Below, piece after piece: positions 7,739 through 14,341 of a stretch of DNA of 20,318 bases (positions are counted from its first letter, which is position 1; each line of letters opens with the position of its first letter). Both the position numbers and the translations under genes were made by a program. Below the pieces are notes generated by a model. It ran no database searches. It was given only the letters and a program-made list of their open reading frames with translations, and was not told the origin of the DNA. The stretch comes from CAZUEG01 sp043798775. Lineage in GTDB: Bacteria > Patescibacteriota > Minisyncoccia > Minisyncoccales > GWA2-46-15. Location of the stretch: assembly GCA_043798775.1 (NCBI GenBank), contig JAZDOL010000018.1, forward strand, positions 1-20,318. The letters are read 5' to 3'.

Positions 7739-7770
7739 CTCCTACGAGAGTTGCAAACTCGAGCAAGGAG
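7739..7770. other. Imperfect hairpin between rplQ and rplM
   Basis: Inverted repeat with outer arms CTCCT (7739-7743) and AGGAG (7766-7770) and inner pairing around GAGTT / AACTC. On the minus strand it lies 3 bases after the rplQ stop and is followed by ATTTTG. It could be a weak terminator or attenuator for the alpha operon, or a ribosomal-protein binding site. No T-tract longer than four is present. Confidence 0.35.
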
Positions 7771-7773
7771 AGT

Positions 7774-8166
7774 TTATACTAATTCAATGATCGCTATTTT
7801 AGCGCTATCGGTTGATCGCCGCCCCTTTTTAATAATTCGCGTATATCCACCTCGGCGTTTTTTAAAACGCGGTCCCAAAACTTCTTCCAATTTCTTAACG
7901 GTTCGTGTCGGCAGATATTTCATTAAAATTCTCTTCTTGGCAACTCTTTGAGCCAATGACTTCGGACTCTTGTCGTCAAGCGATATTTTTGTGGCATGGC
8001 TTATAAGCCGTTCTGCCAAACGACCAGTCGCTTTTGCTTTCGCTTCGGTAGTAGTGATCTTCTCCTTGGTTAATAAACTATTTACCAGCGTTCTCAAAAG
8101 CGCTTTGCGTTGATCGGTTTTTCTGGAAAATTTTGTTCCTGTACTCTGACTTTTTCTCTTTCGCAT
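7774..8166 (-). CDS. rplQ: 50S ribosomal protein L17
   Basis: A large-subunit protein near the tunnel exit. The N terminus has the family pattern of basic residues leading into FSRKTDQRKALLRTLVNSLL, then EKITTTEAKAKATGRLAERLI. The C-terminal part has RFKKRRGGYTRIIKKGRRSTDSAKIAIIEL, matching the normal RxGGYTRIxKxxxRxGDxAxMAxIEL end. Its 130 residues are typical. The start is one base beyond the rpoA stop, the classical rpoA-rplQ coupling at the end of the alpha operon. Confidence 0.97.
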   Translation of the reverse strand: MRKRKSQSTGTKFSRKTDQRKALLRTLVNSLLTKEKITTTEAKAKATGRLAERLISHATKISLDDKSPKSLAQRVAKKRILMKYLPTRTVKKLEEVLGPRFKKRRGGYTRIIKKGRRSTDSAKIAIIELV

Positions 8167-8167
8167 A

Positions 8168-9133
8168 TTACTTATCTTCTTTAAGCGCTAGTCCATGCTT
8201 TTTTAATATTTTTTTAATTTCGATTAGCCCTTTGCCGCCCATTCCGTCAAAATCGCTAACATCGTCCTCGTTTTTTCGCAGTAATCCTTCGGTGGTTTTA
8301 ATTTTGTTTTTCAGAAGCACCGTTAACGTTCGACTGGAGAATCCCAAACCCTCAAGAAATACTATCCCCTTTTTTGTTTTTTCGGTTTCACTATCGACCT
8401 TGGGAGTTGTTGTGTCTTTAACTGCCCCTTCCGGTTCTGTTATTATTTCTTGCGATAGCGACCCCTTAAGCATCTCAAAGTGTTTCTCTAAAATATCCAA
8501 TGCTTTCTCTAAAGCGTTCTCCGGATCTATTGAGCCATCTGTTTCTATCTCTAATCTCAACCGATCAAAATCGGTACGCTTTCCAACCCGCATATTTTCT
8601 ACATGGTAACCAACTTTTTTTATCGGCGTAAAGTATGCGTCAAGTAAGATCTCGCCGATCCCTGTTTTCTCTTTTTTTTGCAATTCTTTGGGCTGATATC
8701 CCAACCCTTTTTCAATGGTCAATTCCATTTCGAGTTTGGCATTCTTGTCTGTTAGAGTAGCGATATGGATATCTCGACTTATCACCTCCAGTTGCGACGG
8801 TGTCTCGATATCCTTTCCGGTAATCTCCTTTTCTCCTTTAATGTTAATTCTCGCTATCACCGGCTCGTCGCTATGAATTTTGAAACGGAGTTGTCTGACA
8901 TTCAAAGATAGTGAGATTACATCCTCTACAACTCCCGGAATCGTCGAGAATTCATGTTGAACACCACTTATTTTCATTTGTGTGACTGCCGCGCCATCTA
9001 AAGACGATAACAATACACGTCTTAGTGAATTACCGACGGTTACTCCGTAACCAGGCCACAACCCTTCCACCTGAAATACGGCGCGGTTTTCCTGCTTGTC
9101 GATTATTTTTGCCTGAAATGGAAGAAGAATCAT
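8168..9133 (-). CDS. rpoA: DNA-directed RNA polymerase alpha subunit
   Basis: Nucleates RNA polymerase assembly as a dimer through its N-terminal domain and contacts upstream DNA and activators through its C-terminal domain. The dimerisation motif GNSLRRVLLSSL is at about residues 34-45. The second subdomain ends NALEKALDILEKHFEML. A charged linker of about 35 residues joins the C-terminal helix-hairpin-helix domain, from about residue 262 (GLGFSSRTLTVLL). In that domain the key DNA-contact arginine (R265 in E. coli) is kept at R268, but the N268 and S299 equivalents are Thr271 and Gly302. Its 321 residues are normal. It lies between rpsD and rplQ in standard order, with no Shine-Dalgarno site before the ATG at 9133. 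Confidence 0.97.
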   Translation of the reverse strand: MILLPFQAKIIDKQENRAVFQVEGLWPGYGVTVGNSLRRVLLSSLDGAAVTQMKISGVQHEFSTIPGVVEDVISLSLNVRQLRFKIHSDEPVIARINIKGEKEITGKDIETPSQLEVISRDIHIATLTDKNAKLEMELTIEKGLGYQPKELQKKEKTGIGEILLDAYFTPIKKVGYHVENMRVGKRTDFDRLRLEIETDGSIDPENALEKALDILEKHFEMLKGSLSQEIITEPEGAVKDTTTPKVDSETEKTKKGIVFLEGLGFSSRTLTVLLKNKIKTTEGLLRKNEDDVSDFDGMGGKGLIEIKKILKKHGLALKEDK

Positions 9134-9197
9134 AATTATTTATTAGGTAGGATTGACAACATAAGTAATTATACGGACGTAAACTAATACTTTCTGA

Positions 9198-9830
9198 TTA
9201 TTTAGAATAGAATTCGAAAATTAGAGTTATCTCCGCGGGTGGCGACACCTCGTCTAATAGGGGGCTTCTCATAACTTGCCACTCAAGCTTATCGCTGTCA
9301 AAGGATAACCAAGCAGGGATAGACGCTTTCTTCATCTTTTCTGATAAATCTTCAAAGTATTTTCTTTTTGTCGAAGTAAGAGCGATCTTAATCTTGTCAC
9401 CCTTTTTCGTTAAATAGCTCGGTATGTTCACCAATCGATTGTTTACCATAAAATGTCCGTGGGAAACTAGCTGTCGCGACAGAGGCCTTGATATTGCTAA
9501 ACCGAAACGAAAAATAATGTTATCTAGCCGGCTTTCCAAAATTTTAATCAACATATCTCCGGCGTCTTCGGTACCACCCTTCCTCTTTCCCAAAACGCTT
9601 GTAACATAAGCGCGAAACTGCTTTTCCTCTAGATTATACCAATTGCGAAGCTTTTGCTTTTCTCGCAACTCCTTGCCGTATTCCGATAAGCCTTTCGTTT
9701 TTCGCTTCTTTTTGGGGCCGGGAGCAAATGGCCGTTTGAGCATTGCGCACTTCGGAGATGAACAACGGTCTCCCTTAAGGAAAATTTTTGATCCCAACCG
9801 ACGACAAATTTTACACTTATTAGTTTTCAT
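9198..9830 (-). CDS. rpsD: 30S ribosomal protein S4, zinc-binding type
   Basis: A primary 16S rRNA-binding assembly protein. The N terminus holds four cysteines in CxxC and CxxxxC spacing (C6, C9, C23, C28), the zinc-containing form of S4. Then come the RPFAPGPKKKRKTKGLSEYG basic stretch, LREKQKLRNWYNLEEKQF, and an S4 RNA-binding domain from about residue 99 (ESRLDNIIFRFGLAISRP, VSHGHFMVNNRLVNIPSY). The 210-residue length is normal. The order rpsK-rpsD-rpoA is that of the alpha operon, in which S4 is the known translational repressor in E. coli; whether it regulates here cannot be seen. Confidence 0.97.
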   Translation of the reverse strand: MKTNKCKICRRLGSKIFLKGDRCSSPKCAMLKRPFAPGPKKKRKTKGLSEYGKELREKQKLRNWYNLEEKQFRAYVTSVLGKRKGGTEDAGDMLIKILESRLDNIIFRFGLAISRPLSRQLVSHGHFMVNNRLVNIPSYLTKKGDKIKIALTSTKRKYFEDLSEKMKKASIPAWLSFDSDKLEWQVMRSPLLDEVSPPAEITLIFEFYSK

Positions 9831-9892
9831 TTATGTATTGAATATAATTTAAATTTCTCGATTCAAATAATGATATGTTCATCGTTTTTATT

Positions 9893-10342
9893 TTATACTC
9901 TTCTTACCTTTCTCGGCCGACATCCGTTATGAGGAATTGGCGTAATGTCTTTAATCGCCGATATGTCTAATCCTTTGGCAGATATCGAACGGATCGCTGA
10001 CTCTCTCCCGCCACCAACACCTCTAACCAAAATCTCTACTTTCGTTATCCCAATTTTTTTTGCGGAATCGGCGATAATTTCGGCAACTCGCGAAGCGGCA
10101 AAAGGAGTAGATTTTTTGGAACCCTTGAAACCCACTCCGCCAGCGGATGTCCAATTCAAAACGTTACCTTTCTTATCGGTAAGGGTTAAAATCGTATTAT
10201 TATAAGAAGACGCGATGTATACTCTTCCTTCAGAAATTCTCCCTATCGACGATTTGCTATCTTTTTTAATAAACTGGTCTACCTGTTCCCTCTCCTTAAT
10301 CAGCTCTTCTTGGCTTTTAGCGATGATTCGTTTTTTACCCAT
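9893..10342 (-). CDS. rpsK: 30S ribosomal protein S11
   Basis: A platform protein of the small subunit near the mRNA exit. The core from about residue 36 is standard: GRVYIASSYNNTILTLTDKKG, then SAGGVGFKGSKKSTPFAA, and the end KDITPIPHNGCRPRKVRRV. The loop usually written GPGRESAIR reads GGGRESAIR. The N terminus carries about 20 extra charged residues (QEELIKEREQVDQF region), so the length is 149 rather than about 129. It is located between rpsM and rpsD as in other bacteria. The ATG at 10342 is the first in frame with no Shine-Dalgarno site, so a later start for the extension cannot be fully excluded. Confidence 0.96.
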   Translation of the reverse strand: MGKKRIIAKSQEELIKEREQVDQFIKKDSKSSIGRISEGRVYIASSYNNTILTLTDKKGNVLNWTSAGGVGFKGSKKSTPFAASRVAEIIADSAKKIGITKVEILVRGVGGGRESAIRSISAKGLDISAIKDITPIPHNGCRPRKVRRV

Positions 10343-10469
10343 ATTAATTAAATCCGAACTCCGAATTTCTAAATCCGAAACAATAATTAAATTTTAATTT
10401 TAAAATAAGTTTTTAATTTAATAATTTGAATTTATTTCGAATTTCGTGCTTCGTTTTTCGTGCTTATTA
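10343..10469. repeat. Spacer of short-word repeats between rpsM and rpsK
   Basis: 127 bases without a gene. It holds repeated words: TTTCGTGCTTCG and TTTTTCGTGCTT (near 10441-10466) and AATCCGAA / ACTCCGAA copies (near 10350-10380), separated by an AT-only stretch (about 10384-10430). No promoter stands out from the AT background. Confidence 0.5.
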
Positions 10470-10859
10470 TTAGGTTGGCGTTGCTGCCTGCTTCTTGCCA
10501 GAACCTACAGTTTTTCGCGTATTGCCTCGAACCGTTCGTGTATTGGTGCGAGTTTTCTGACCACGCGCCGGAAGCCTTCTTTGGTGGCGAACTCCTCTCC
10601 AGCAACCAATATCTTTCAGTCGCTTAATGGCTACTATTGTTTGCCTTCTTAGCTCCCCTTCGATTTTGTAATCTTTTTCAATTATTTGCCTTAATTGGTT
10701 TATCTCCTCGACGGTTAAATCGCTTGCCTTTCTATATGGTTCGATCTTCGCTTTTTCCAAGATTCTTCGGCTCAACGCTAAACCAATACCATAGATATAT
10801 GTTAGAGAATAATCAACGTGTTTGTTGTCGGGGATTACGATACCGCTAATACGAGGCAT
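10470..10859 (-). CDS. rpsM: 30S ribosomal protein S13
   Basis: A small-subunit head protein contacting P-site tRNA and L5. Clear family sequence: MPRISGIVIPDNKHVDYSLT, the IYGIGLALSRRILEKA helix-turn region, YKIEGELRRQTIVAIKRLKD, and the basic tail GCWRGVRHQRRLPARGQKT followed by RTNTRTVRGN. The 129-residue length is slightly above average because of a small tail ending AATPT. It follows rpmJ in the normal infA-rpmJ-rpsM order, though separated by an unusually long repeat-rich spacer. Confidence 0.97.
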   Translation of the reverse strand: MPRISGIVIPDNKHVDYSLTYIYGIGLALSRRILEKAKIEPYRKASDLTVEEINQLRQIIEKDYKIEGELRRQTIVAIKRLKDIGCWRGVRHQRRLPARGQKTRTNTRTVRGNTRKTVGSGKKQAATPT

Positions 10860-10989
10860 ACTATTTTAATTTTCAATTCACAATTTTCAATTTTCAATGT
10901 ATTTAGTTCGGCAAATGTCTGTGTTTGAAAATTGGTTAATTGGTTATTTATTGCAAATTGGTAATTTGGTAATTGGTAACTTTTGTTTG
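10860..10989. repeat. Low-complexity repeat spacer between rpmJ and rpsM
   Basis: 130 bases composed of two word families: copies of CAATTTTCAATT (about 10870-10898) and copies of AATTGGTTAATTGG / AATTGGTAATTTGG (about 10930-10980). Part of the first set is complementary to part of the second (CAATTTTC against GAAAATTG near 10926), so a long weak hairpin is possible. No gene seen. Confidence 0.55.
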
Positions 10990-11103
10990 TTATCCTTGTG
11001 ATTGCTTATGCTTAGGGTTCGAACAAATCACATAAATGCGCCCCTGGCGCTTAACAATCTTGCATTTGTTACAGATCTTTTTTACCGATGACCTTACTTT
11101 CAT
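10990..11103 (-). CDS. rpmJ: 50S ribosomal protein L36, zinc-ribbon type
   Basis: A 37-residue protein, MKVRSSVKKICNKCKIVKRQ followed by GRIYVICSNPKHKQSQG. The zinc ligands of classical L36 are all present: C11, C14, C27 and H32. ATG at 11103-11101, TAA at 10992-10990. The length is the family's usual 37-38 residues. The position between infA and rpsM is the standard one and supports the call despite the small size. No Shine-Dalgarno site is visible, and a 9-bp inverted repeat lies just upstream. Confidence 0.97.
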   Translation of the reverse strand: MKVRSSVKKICNKCKIVKRQGRIYVICSNPKHKQSQG

Positions 11104-11112
11104 ATTTAATTA

Positions 11113-11137
11113 GTTACTTAACATAAATTTAAGTAAC
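11113..11137. other. Perfect 9-bp inverted repeat upstream of rpmJ
   Basis: Arms GTTACTTAA (11113-11121) and TTAAGTAAC (11129-11137) with a 7-base loop. The left edge is 10 bases before the rpmJ ATG in the minus direction. It could be an mRNA hairpin controlling rpmJ translation or a protein-binding palindrome. No U-tract follows, so a terminator is unlikely. Confidence 0.45.
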
Positions 11138-11211
11138 ACAATAATTTTATTGTATGACAGATACTATGTGGCCTTGTCACAAAGATGAAACCGCAAAAGA
11201 ATGTGGGTAGT

Positions 11212-11436
11212 TTATTTTCCCCGGTAAACGATCCTTCCTCGTTTATCGTCATACGGACTCATTTCTACAGTAACCCGGTCGCCAGCTAAAACCTTAATCC
11301 GATAAAGCCGTAATTTACCCGCTAGTCGAGCAATCACCTCCGGTCCATCGTCAATCTTCACCAAAAAACTGACGCTCGGCAAAGCTTCCATCACCGTGCC
11401 CATTTTTCTGGTAATTTGTTTGTTTTCCTGATTCAC
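11212..11436 (-). CDS. infA: Translation initiation factor IF-1
   Basis: A single OB-fold protein that occupies the ribosomal A site during initiation. Family sequence: MGTVMEALPSVSFLVKIDDG, EVIARLAGKLRLYRIKVLAGD, and VTVEMSPYDDKRGRIVYRGK, matching the usual LSPYDxxRGRIxYR end. The longest ORF begins at a TTG (11463), but the -10 element of a near-consensus promoter lies inside that extra stretch. I therefore prefer the GTG at 11436-11434, which gives 74 residues, close to the family's 72, and a leader of about 10 bases. An ATG at 11403 would remove the first strand. It heads the alpha operon; adk and map, frequent upstream neighbours, are absent. Confidence 0.9.
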   Translation of the reverse strand: MNQENKQITRKMGTVMEALPSVSFLVKIDDGPEVIARLAGKLRLYRIKVLAGDRVTVEMSPYDDKRGRIVYRGK

Positions 11437-11453
11437 TGTCGTTACAGTTTTAG

Positions 11454-11482
11454 ATACTATCAAATTATCTGATTTAAGTCAA
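11454..11482 (-). promoter_or_regulatory. Near-consensus sigma70-type promoter of the infA/alpha operon
   Basis: Minus strand: -35 TTGACT (11482-11477), exactly 17 bases, -10 TAGTAT (11459-11454). Predicted transcription start near 11447, about 10 bases before the GTG codon proposed as the infA start. Confidence 0.7.
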
Positions 11483-11531
11483 ATTTTTTAACTTATCCTT
11501 TTCTGATTTATCCAATTGATTATTTGGTATA

Positions 11532-11649
11532 CCCCGCAGTCCCTCGGGTCTGAAGCTCGGGATCGATGACTTGCCGCGGGGAACTAAATAATGAGAATTC
11601 CAAAGGAGGTTACTTCTTTGATCGTCAGGCGCGGGGTTTAATGCCCCGC
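11532..11649. repeat. Two GC-rich palindromes in the gap upstream of infA
   Basis: The gap 11464-11742 holds no convincing gene. Hairpin 1 (11532-11581): CCCCGC plus AGTC on the left pair with GACT and GCGGGG on the right, around a GC-rich loop in which CTCGGG occurs twice. Hairpin 2 (11631-11649): GCGGGG, loop TTTAATG, CCCCGC. The outer arm sequence is the same in both, and GATCGATGACTTGCCGCGGGG-like sequence at 11561-11581 recurs imperfectly at 11620-11636. The plus-strand AAAGGAGGT at 11602-11610 looks like a Shine-Dalgarno site but leads to no useful ORF. Possibly a dispersed palindromic element, also able to act as a terminator for the gene ending at 11743. Confidence 0.5.
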
Positions 11650-11742
11650 TGAACGAAATACCTTAAAAAATATTATAATTTACTTTCGTTCCGATAGAGG
11701 ACCATAGAAGATGAGCTTTCTTATAGATAGGCGGAGGAAACA

Positions 11743-13005
11743 TTATCTCGTCACCTCAATATTAATACGAGAAACATCACCGGGGATTGGACCGATCAAA
11801 AATGGCTTGATGTTTATTCTTACCATATCAATAAACAACTGGCTTTCAAGAAATTCTTTTGCCTCTCTAACTGTTTTTCCTTTCACGGCATTTTTAGCGA
11901 CCTCGTCATTAATACTACTATAAACCTCGCCCGATACTGTTAAATGAATTATTCCTTTTTGTGATTTAAGATCAGGATTTTCAGGATTGATCTCCACCTT
12001 AACGCTGTTTTGACGGATCATCTTTTTTCCTTCTAAGACGGCTGGTACTGCTTCTGGCGCGGAACCGGGATTCAGCATCTTTTCCGTTAATTTTTCCAGA
12101 TCGGTATTTTGAATAACAATAAACTTTATATTTATTTTTCCGCTCACCTTAAACGAATCTGTAAGATCGCCTGTCTTCGCTGAATAATCGATGTCTTTAA
12201 ACTCTAAACTCTTAAACCCATTAATCAACGTCAGCCCTTCCTCTAGTTTCTTAGCTACCGATTCCTCTCCCATCTTCGTCAACCCGCTAACTACTGAATT
12301 TTTAGCCGTCGCTAAGTCTGAATCGCTAACCCTACCGGTCTTTCCCGCATATCCGCCAGCCATCGGTTTAAACGACTTCGCATAAAAAGACGTGTATTTT
12401 GCCGTACCGGCGAAACCTGGAACAGAAAATGTTGCTGCTTCTATGTTGTAGCTTTCCCCGGCCTCAACGGCAACCACCTCACTATCAACTGTTCCCGGTG
12501 TTGTCTTGCCACCAATACTTACCGACGCCGGTACAGTTACCCGGCTCGTTAACCTGAACAGTTTCCCGTCACTAGACAAAAAACGAGTATCTTTAACTAA
12601 TATTTGAAAATTGGGGGTGGAATTATATATCTTGACAGTTCCCTTGGCTTTTTCTTCCTTATCAACCGATTCTTTGGGAGAAAAAGTGCCGCTATAATCC
12701 TCTGACAGCTCAACAACCATCGCTGGCAAACGACGATTAACATAGTCGGGGGTTTTAATATCTACGTCGAAAATTACATCTTCGCTTTTTGCGACCTTGT
12801 CATACTTTGGTGAAATTTCAACAGTTACCTTAAGCAGGCTAAAATAAGACAGAACCAAAACAATCCCGATGATAACAATAACGAATGACAATAGATATCG
12901 CGGTCGGCGACTTTTAACTGACACATGGGCAATCTCGAAATCGTTTACAGAGTTACTGCGATTTGGCGGAATAATATCCAAAACTTTTTTATCACGATAA
13001 GTCAT
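11743..13005 (-). CDS. Membrane-anchored protein with baseplate-J-like region
   Basis: Function unknown. A cytoplasmic N terminus of about 35 residues precedes one membrane helix (YLLSFVIVIIGIVLVLSYFS, about 37-56), leaving some 360 residues outside. Residues about 115-225 resemble the beta-rich baseplate-J-like module: GTVKIYNSTPNFQILVKDTR, then FLSSDGKLFRLTSRVTVPAS, TPGTVDSEVVAVEAGESYNI, and FSVPGFAGTAKYTSFYA. The rest is predicted beta/alpha with no motif I recognise. The first 14 bases overlap the end of the FtsA/PilM-like gene, so the two are almost certainly co-translated. By analogy with PilM-PilN, a cytoplasmic actin-fold ATPase with a bitopic membrane partner, it could be part of an envelope-spanning complex; this is inference from architecture and context. 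Confidence 0.7.
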   Translation of the reverse strand: MTYRDKKVLDIIPPNRSNSVNDFEIAHVSVKSRRPRYLLSFVIVIIGIVLVLSYFSLLKVTVEISPKYDKVAKSEDVIFDVDIKTPDYVNRRLPAMVVELSEDYSGTFSPKESVDKEEKAKGTVKIYNSTPNFQILVKDTRFLSSDGKLFRLTSRVTVPASVSIGGKTTPGTVDSEVVAVEAGESYNIEAATFSVPGFAGTAKYTSFYAKSFKPMAGGYAGKTGRVSDSDLATAKNSVVSGLTKMGEESVAKKLEEGLTLINGFKSLEFKDIDYSAKTGDLTDSFKVSGKINIKFIVIQNTDLEKLTEKMLNPGSAPEAVPAVLEGKKMIRQNSVKVEINPENPDLKSQKGIIHLTVSGEVYSSINDEVAKNAVKGKTVREAKEFLESQLFIDMVRINIKPFLIGPIPGDVSRINIEVTR

Positions 13006-14323
13006 ATAATATACCGAACAAAGTTTTCACATCTTCTACGCTCGACACGCGACCCGTTAAATCTTTATACCTCGTCTGGCTACCTATGTCTATCAGCCAA
13101 CTAGTAATAATTTGCGGATCGATAACGATTACGCTCGGCGCCGACACCAATAACTTCTGCCAATTATTTTCAATTACAGCTTTAAGTTCGGTTAATTTTG
13201 CGCCTTGTCCAAATAGTAATATATTATTAAAAAATAATTTGTTTGTAATTTCCGAATTATTTTCTATTCCGCTTGTTATTGCTATCTGTTGATTAATTTT
13301 GGCAAACCATCGATCAGCTGTTTCGGCAATTATTATATGGATTCTTTCTCTTGCGCTTTCGCTTAATCTTCTTTCGACGTATTCCTCCTCCAGACGAACT
13401 GCCTCATTCTCGGATAACCCTAAACGGTCCTCGATAGCCCGACAGAAACACCGATTACCGCAATTAATATCAACAATGCTGGTTATTATTCCGTTATCGA
13501 CAATAAATATCTGTGTCCACCGTTCCTGAATATCCATTAATATCCCTTTTATTTTTTTTTGTTCAATTAGTGGCCCTAAAGCCGCGGCGGAATGAGTTAT
13601 TCTTATGGTATTTTTGGAATTTATTCTCCGATTTTCAAAGATTGATTTGATTTCGGCTAAATAATGCGCAAAAACCATTGCCGAAACTGTTTTGAATTCA
13701 ACTGTCTTTCCGCCATAACCCGTCAGATGATTAACATAATATCCGTCAATTTTAATCTCTTCAATTTTTAAATCAATCGGGATGATTTCTTCTGGCAATA
13801 ATCCGATTTTCGAAGAATATTCTTCTGCCTTCTTATTCATTTCGCTCTTAAGCCAAGAATGGATTTCTGTTTCCTCGTTTCCATTAATCGGCAGATCATT
13901 CTCTTTTCTTTCAAACACCAAATCGTCGACGCGAGGCTTCGCCAGCGCTGGCGATAGGACAATAGTAACTTTATCTACAATCGATAATAAGTCCTCGAGC
14001 GAACCCTTGTTGTAATTTTGAGAAATTCGCGCGGGCATCGCTTCAAAGATTGCTTGTCTTATTGTTTCTTTAAAAATGCTTATCGGTAATACATCCTCAC
14101 TGCCCGAAGAAAAACTCATTTTGGTATTCATTTTTGACAATAACGGATTCAAAAATCCGGAGGGAACTTCCAATTGCTTTCCTGACTCCCCTTTTAATAT
14201 GACTTCTTTCGTTTGATTGCGTTCTTTTTTAACAGAAAACAAGACTACTCGCACCGAATCTGTTCCGAGTTCAATTAACAGTGAATCTGTTTCTTTGTTT
14301 TTTAAATTTGATATAAAAGACAT
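12992..14323 (-). CDS. FtsA/PilM-like actin-fold protein
   Basis: A 443-residue cytoplasmic protein with no membrane segment. The N-terminal strand pair LLIELGTDSVRVVLFSV (about 15-31) resembles the first actin-fold phosphate loop. Residues about 183-225 (IPIDLKIEEIKIDGYYVNHL, then GGKTVEFKTVSAMVFAHYL) look like the FtsA/PilM 1C (SHS2) subdomain. ILMDIQERWTQIFIVDNGII (about 261-280) sits at the second phosphate loop, and LSENEAVRLEEEY follows as in PilM/FtsA. FGQGAKLTELKAV near 380 fits the adenosine motif. The phosphate loops are degenerate (MDIQERWT rather than xDxGxxxT), so ATP hydrolysis is doubtful. It overlaps the downstream membrane gene by 14 bases and follows alaS by 18 bases. I cannot assign division or pilus function. 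Confidence 0.7.
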   Translation of the reverse strand: MSFISNLKNKETDSLLIELGTDSVRVVLFSVKKERNQTKEVILKGESGKQLEVPSGFLNPLLSKMNTKMSFSSGSEDVLPISIFKETIRQAIFEAMPARISQNYNKGSLEDLLSIVDKVTIVLSPALAKPRVDDLVFERKENDLPINGNEETEIHSWLKSEMNKKAEEYSSKIGLLPEEIIPIDLKIEEIKIDGYYVNHLTGYGGKTVEFKTVSAMVFAHYLAEIKSIFENRRINSKNTIRITHSAAALGPLIEQKKIKGILMDIQERWTQIFIVDNGIITSIVDINCGNRCFCRAIEDRLGLSENEAVRLEEEYVERRLSESARERIHIIIAETADRWFAKINQQIAITSGIENNSEITNKLFFNNILLFGQGAKLTELKAVIENNWQKLLVSAPSVIVIDPQIITSWLIDIGSQTRYKDLTGRVSSVEDVKTLFGILYDLS

Positions 14324-14341
14324 TATGTTATCTGTTAATCT

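Noticed and set aside
11602..11636. Plus-strand AAAGGAGGT followed by a TTG start
   Set aside because: The frame closes after seven codons, inside a palindrome; no credible gene.
11532..11649. Possible tRNA or 4.5S RNA
   Set aside because: No cloverleaf, anticodon arm, CCA-proximal pairing or SRP RNA core motif could be drawn.
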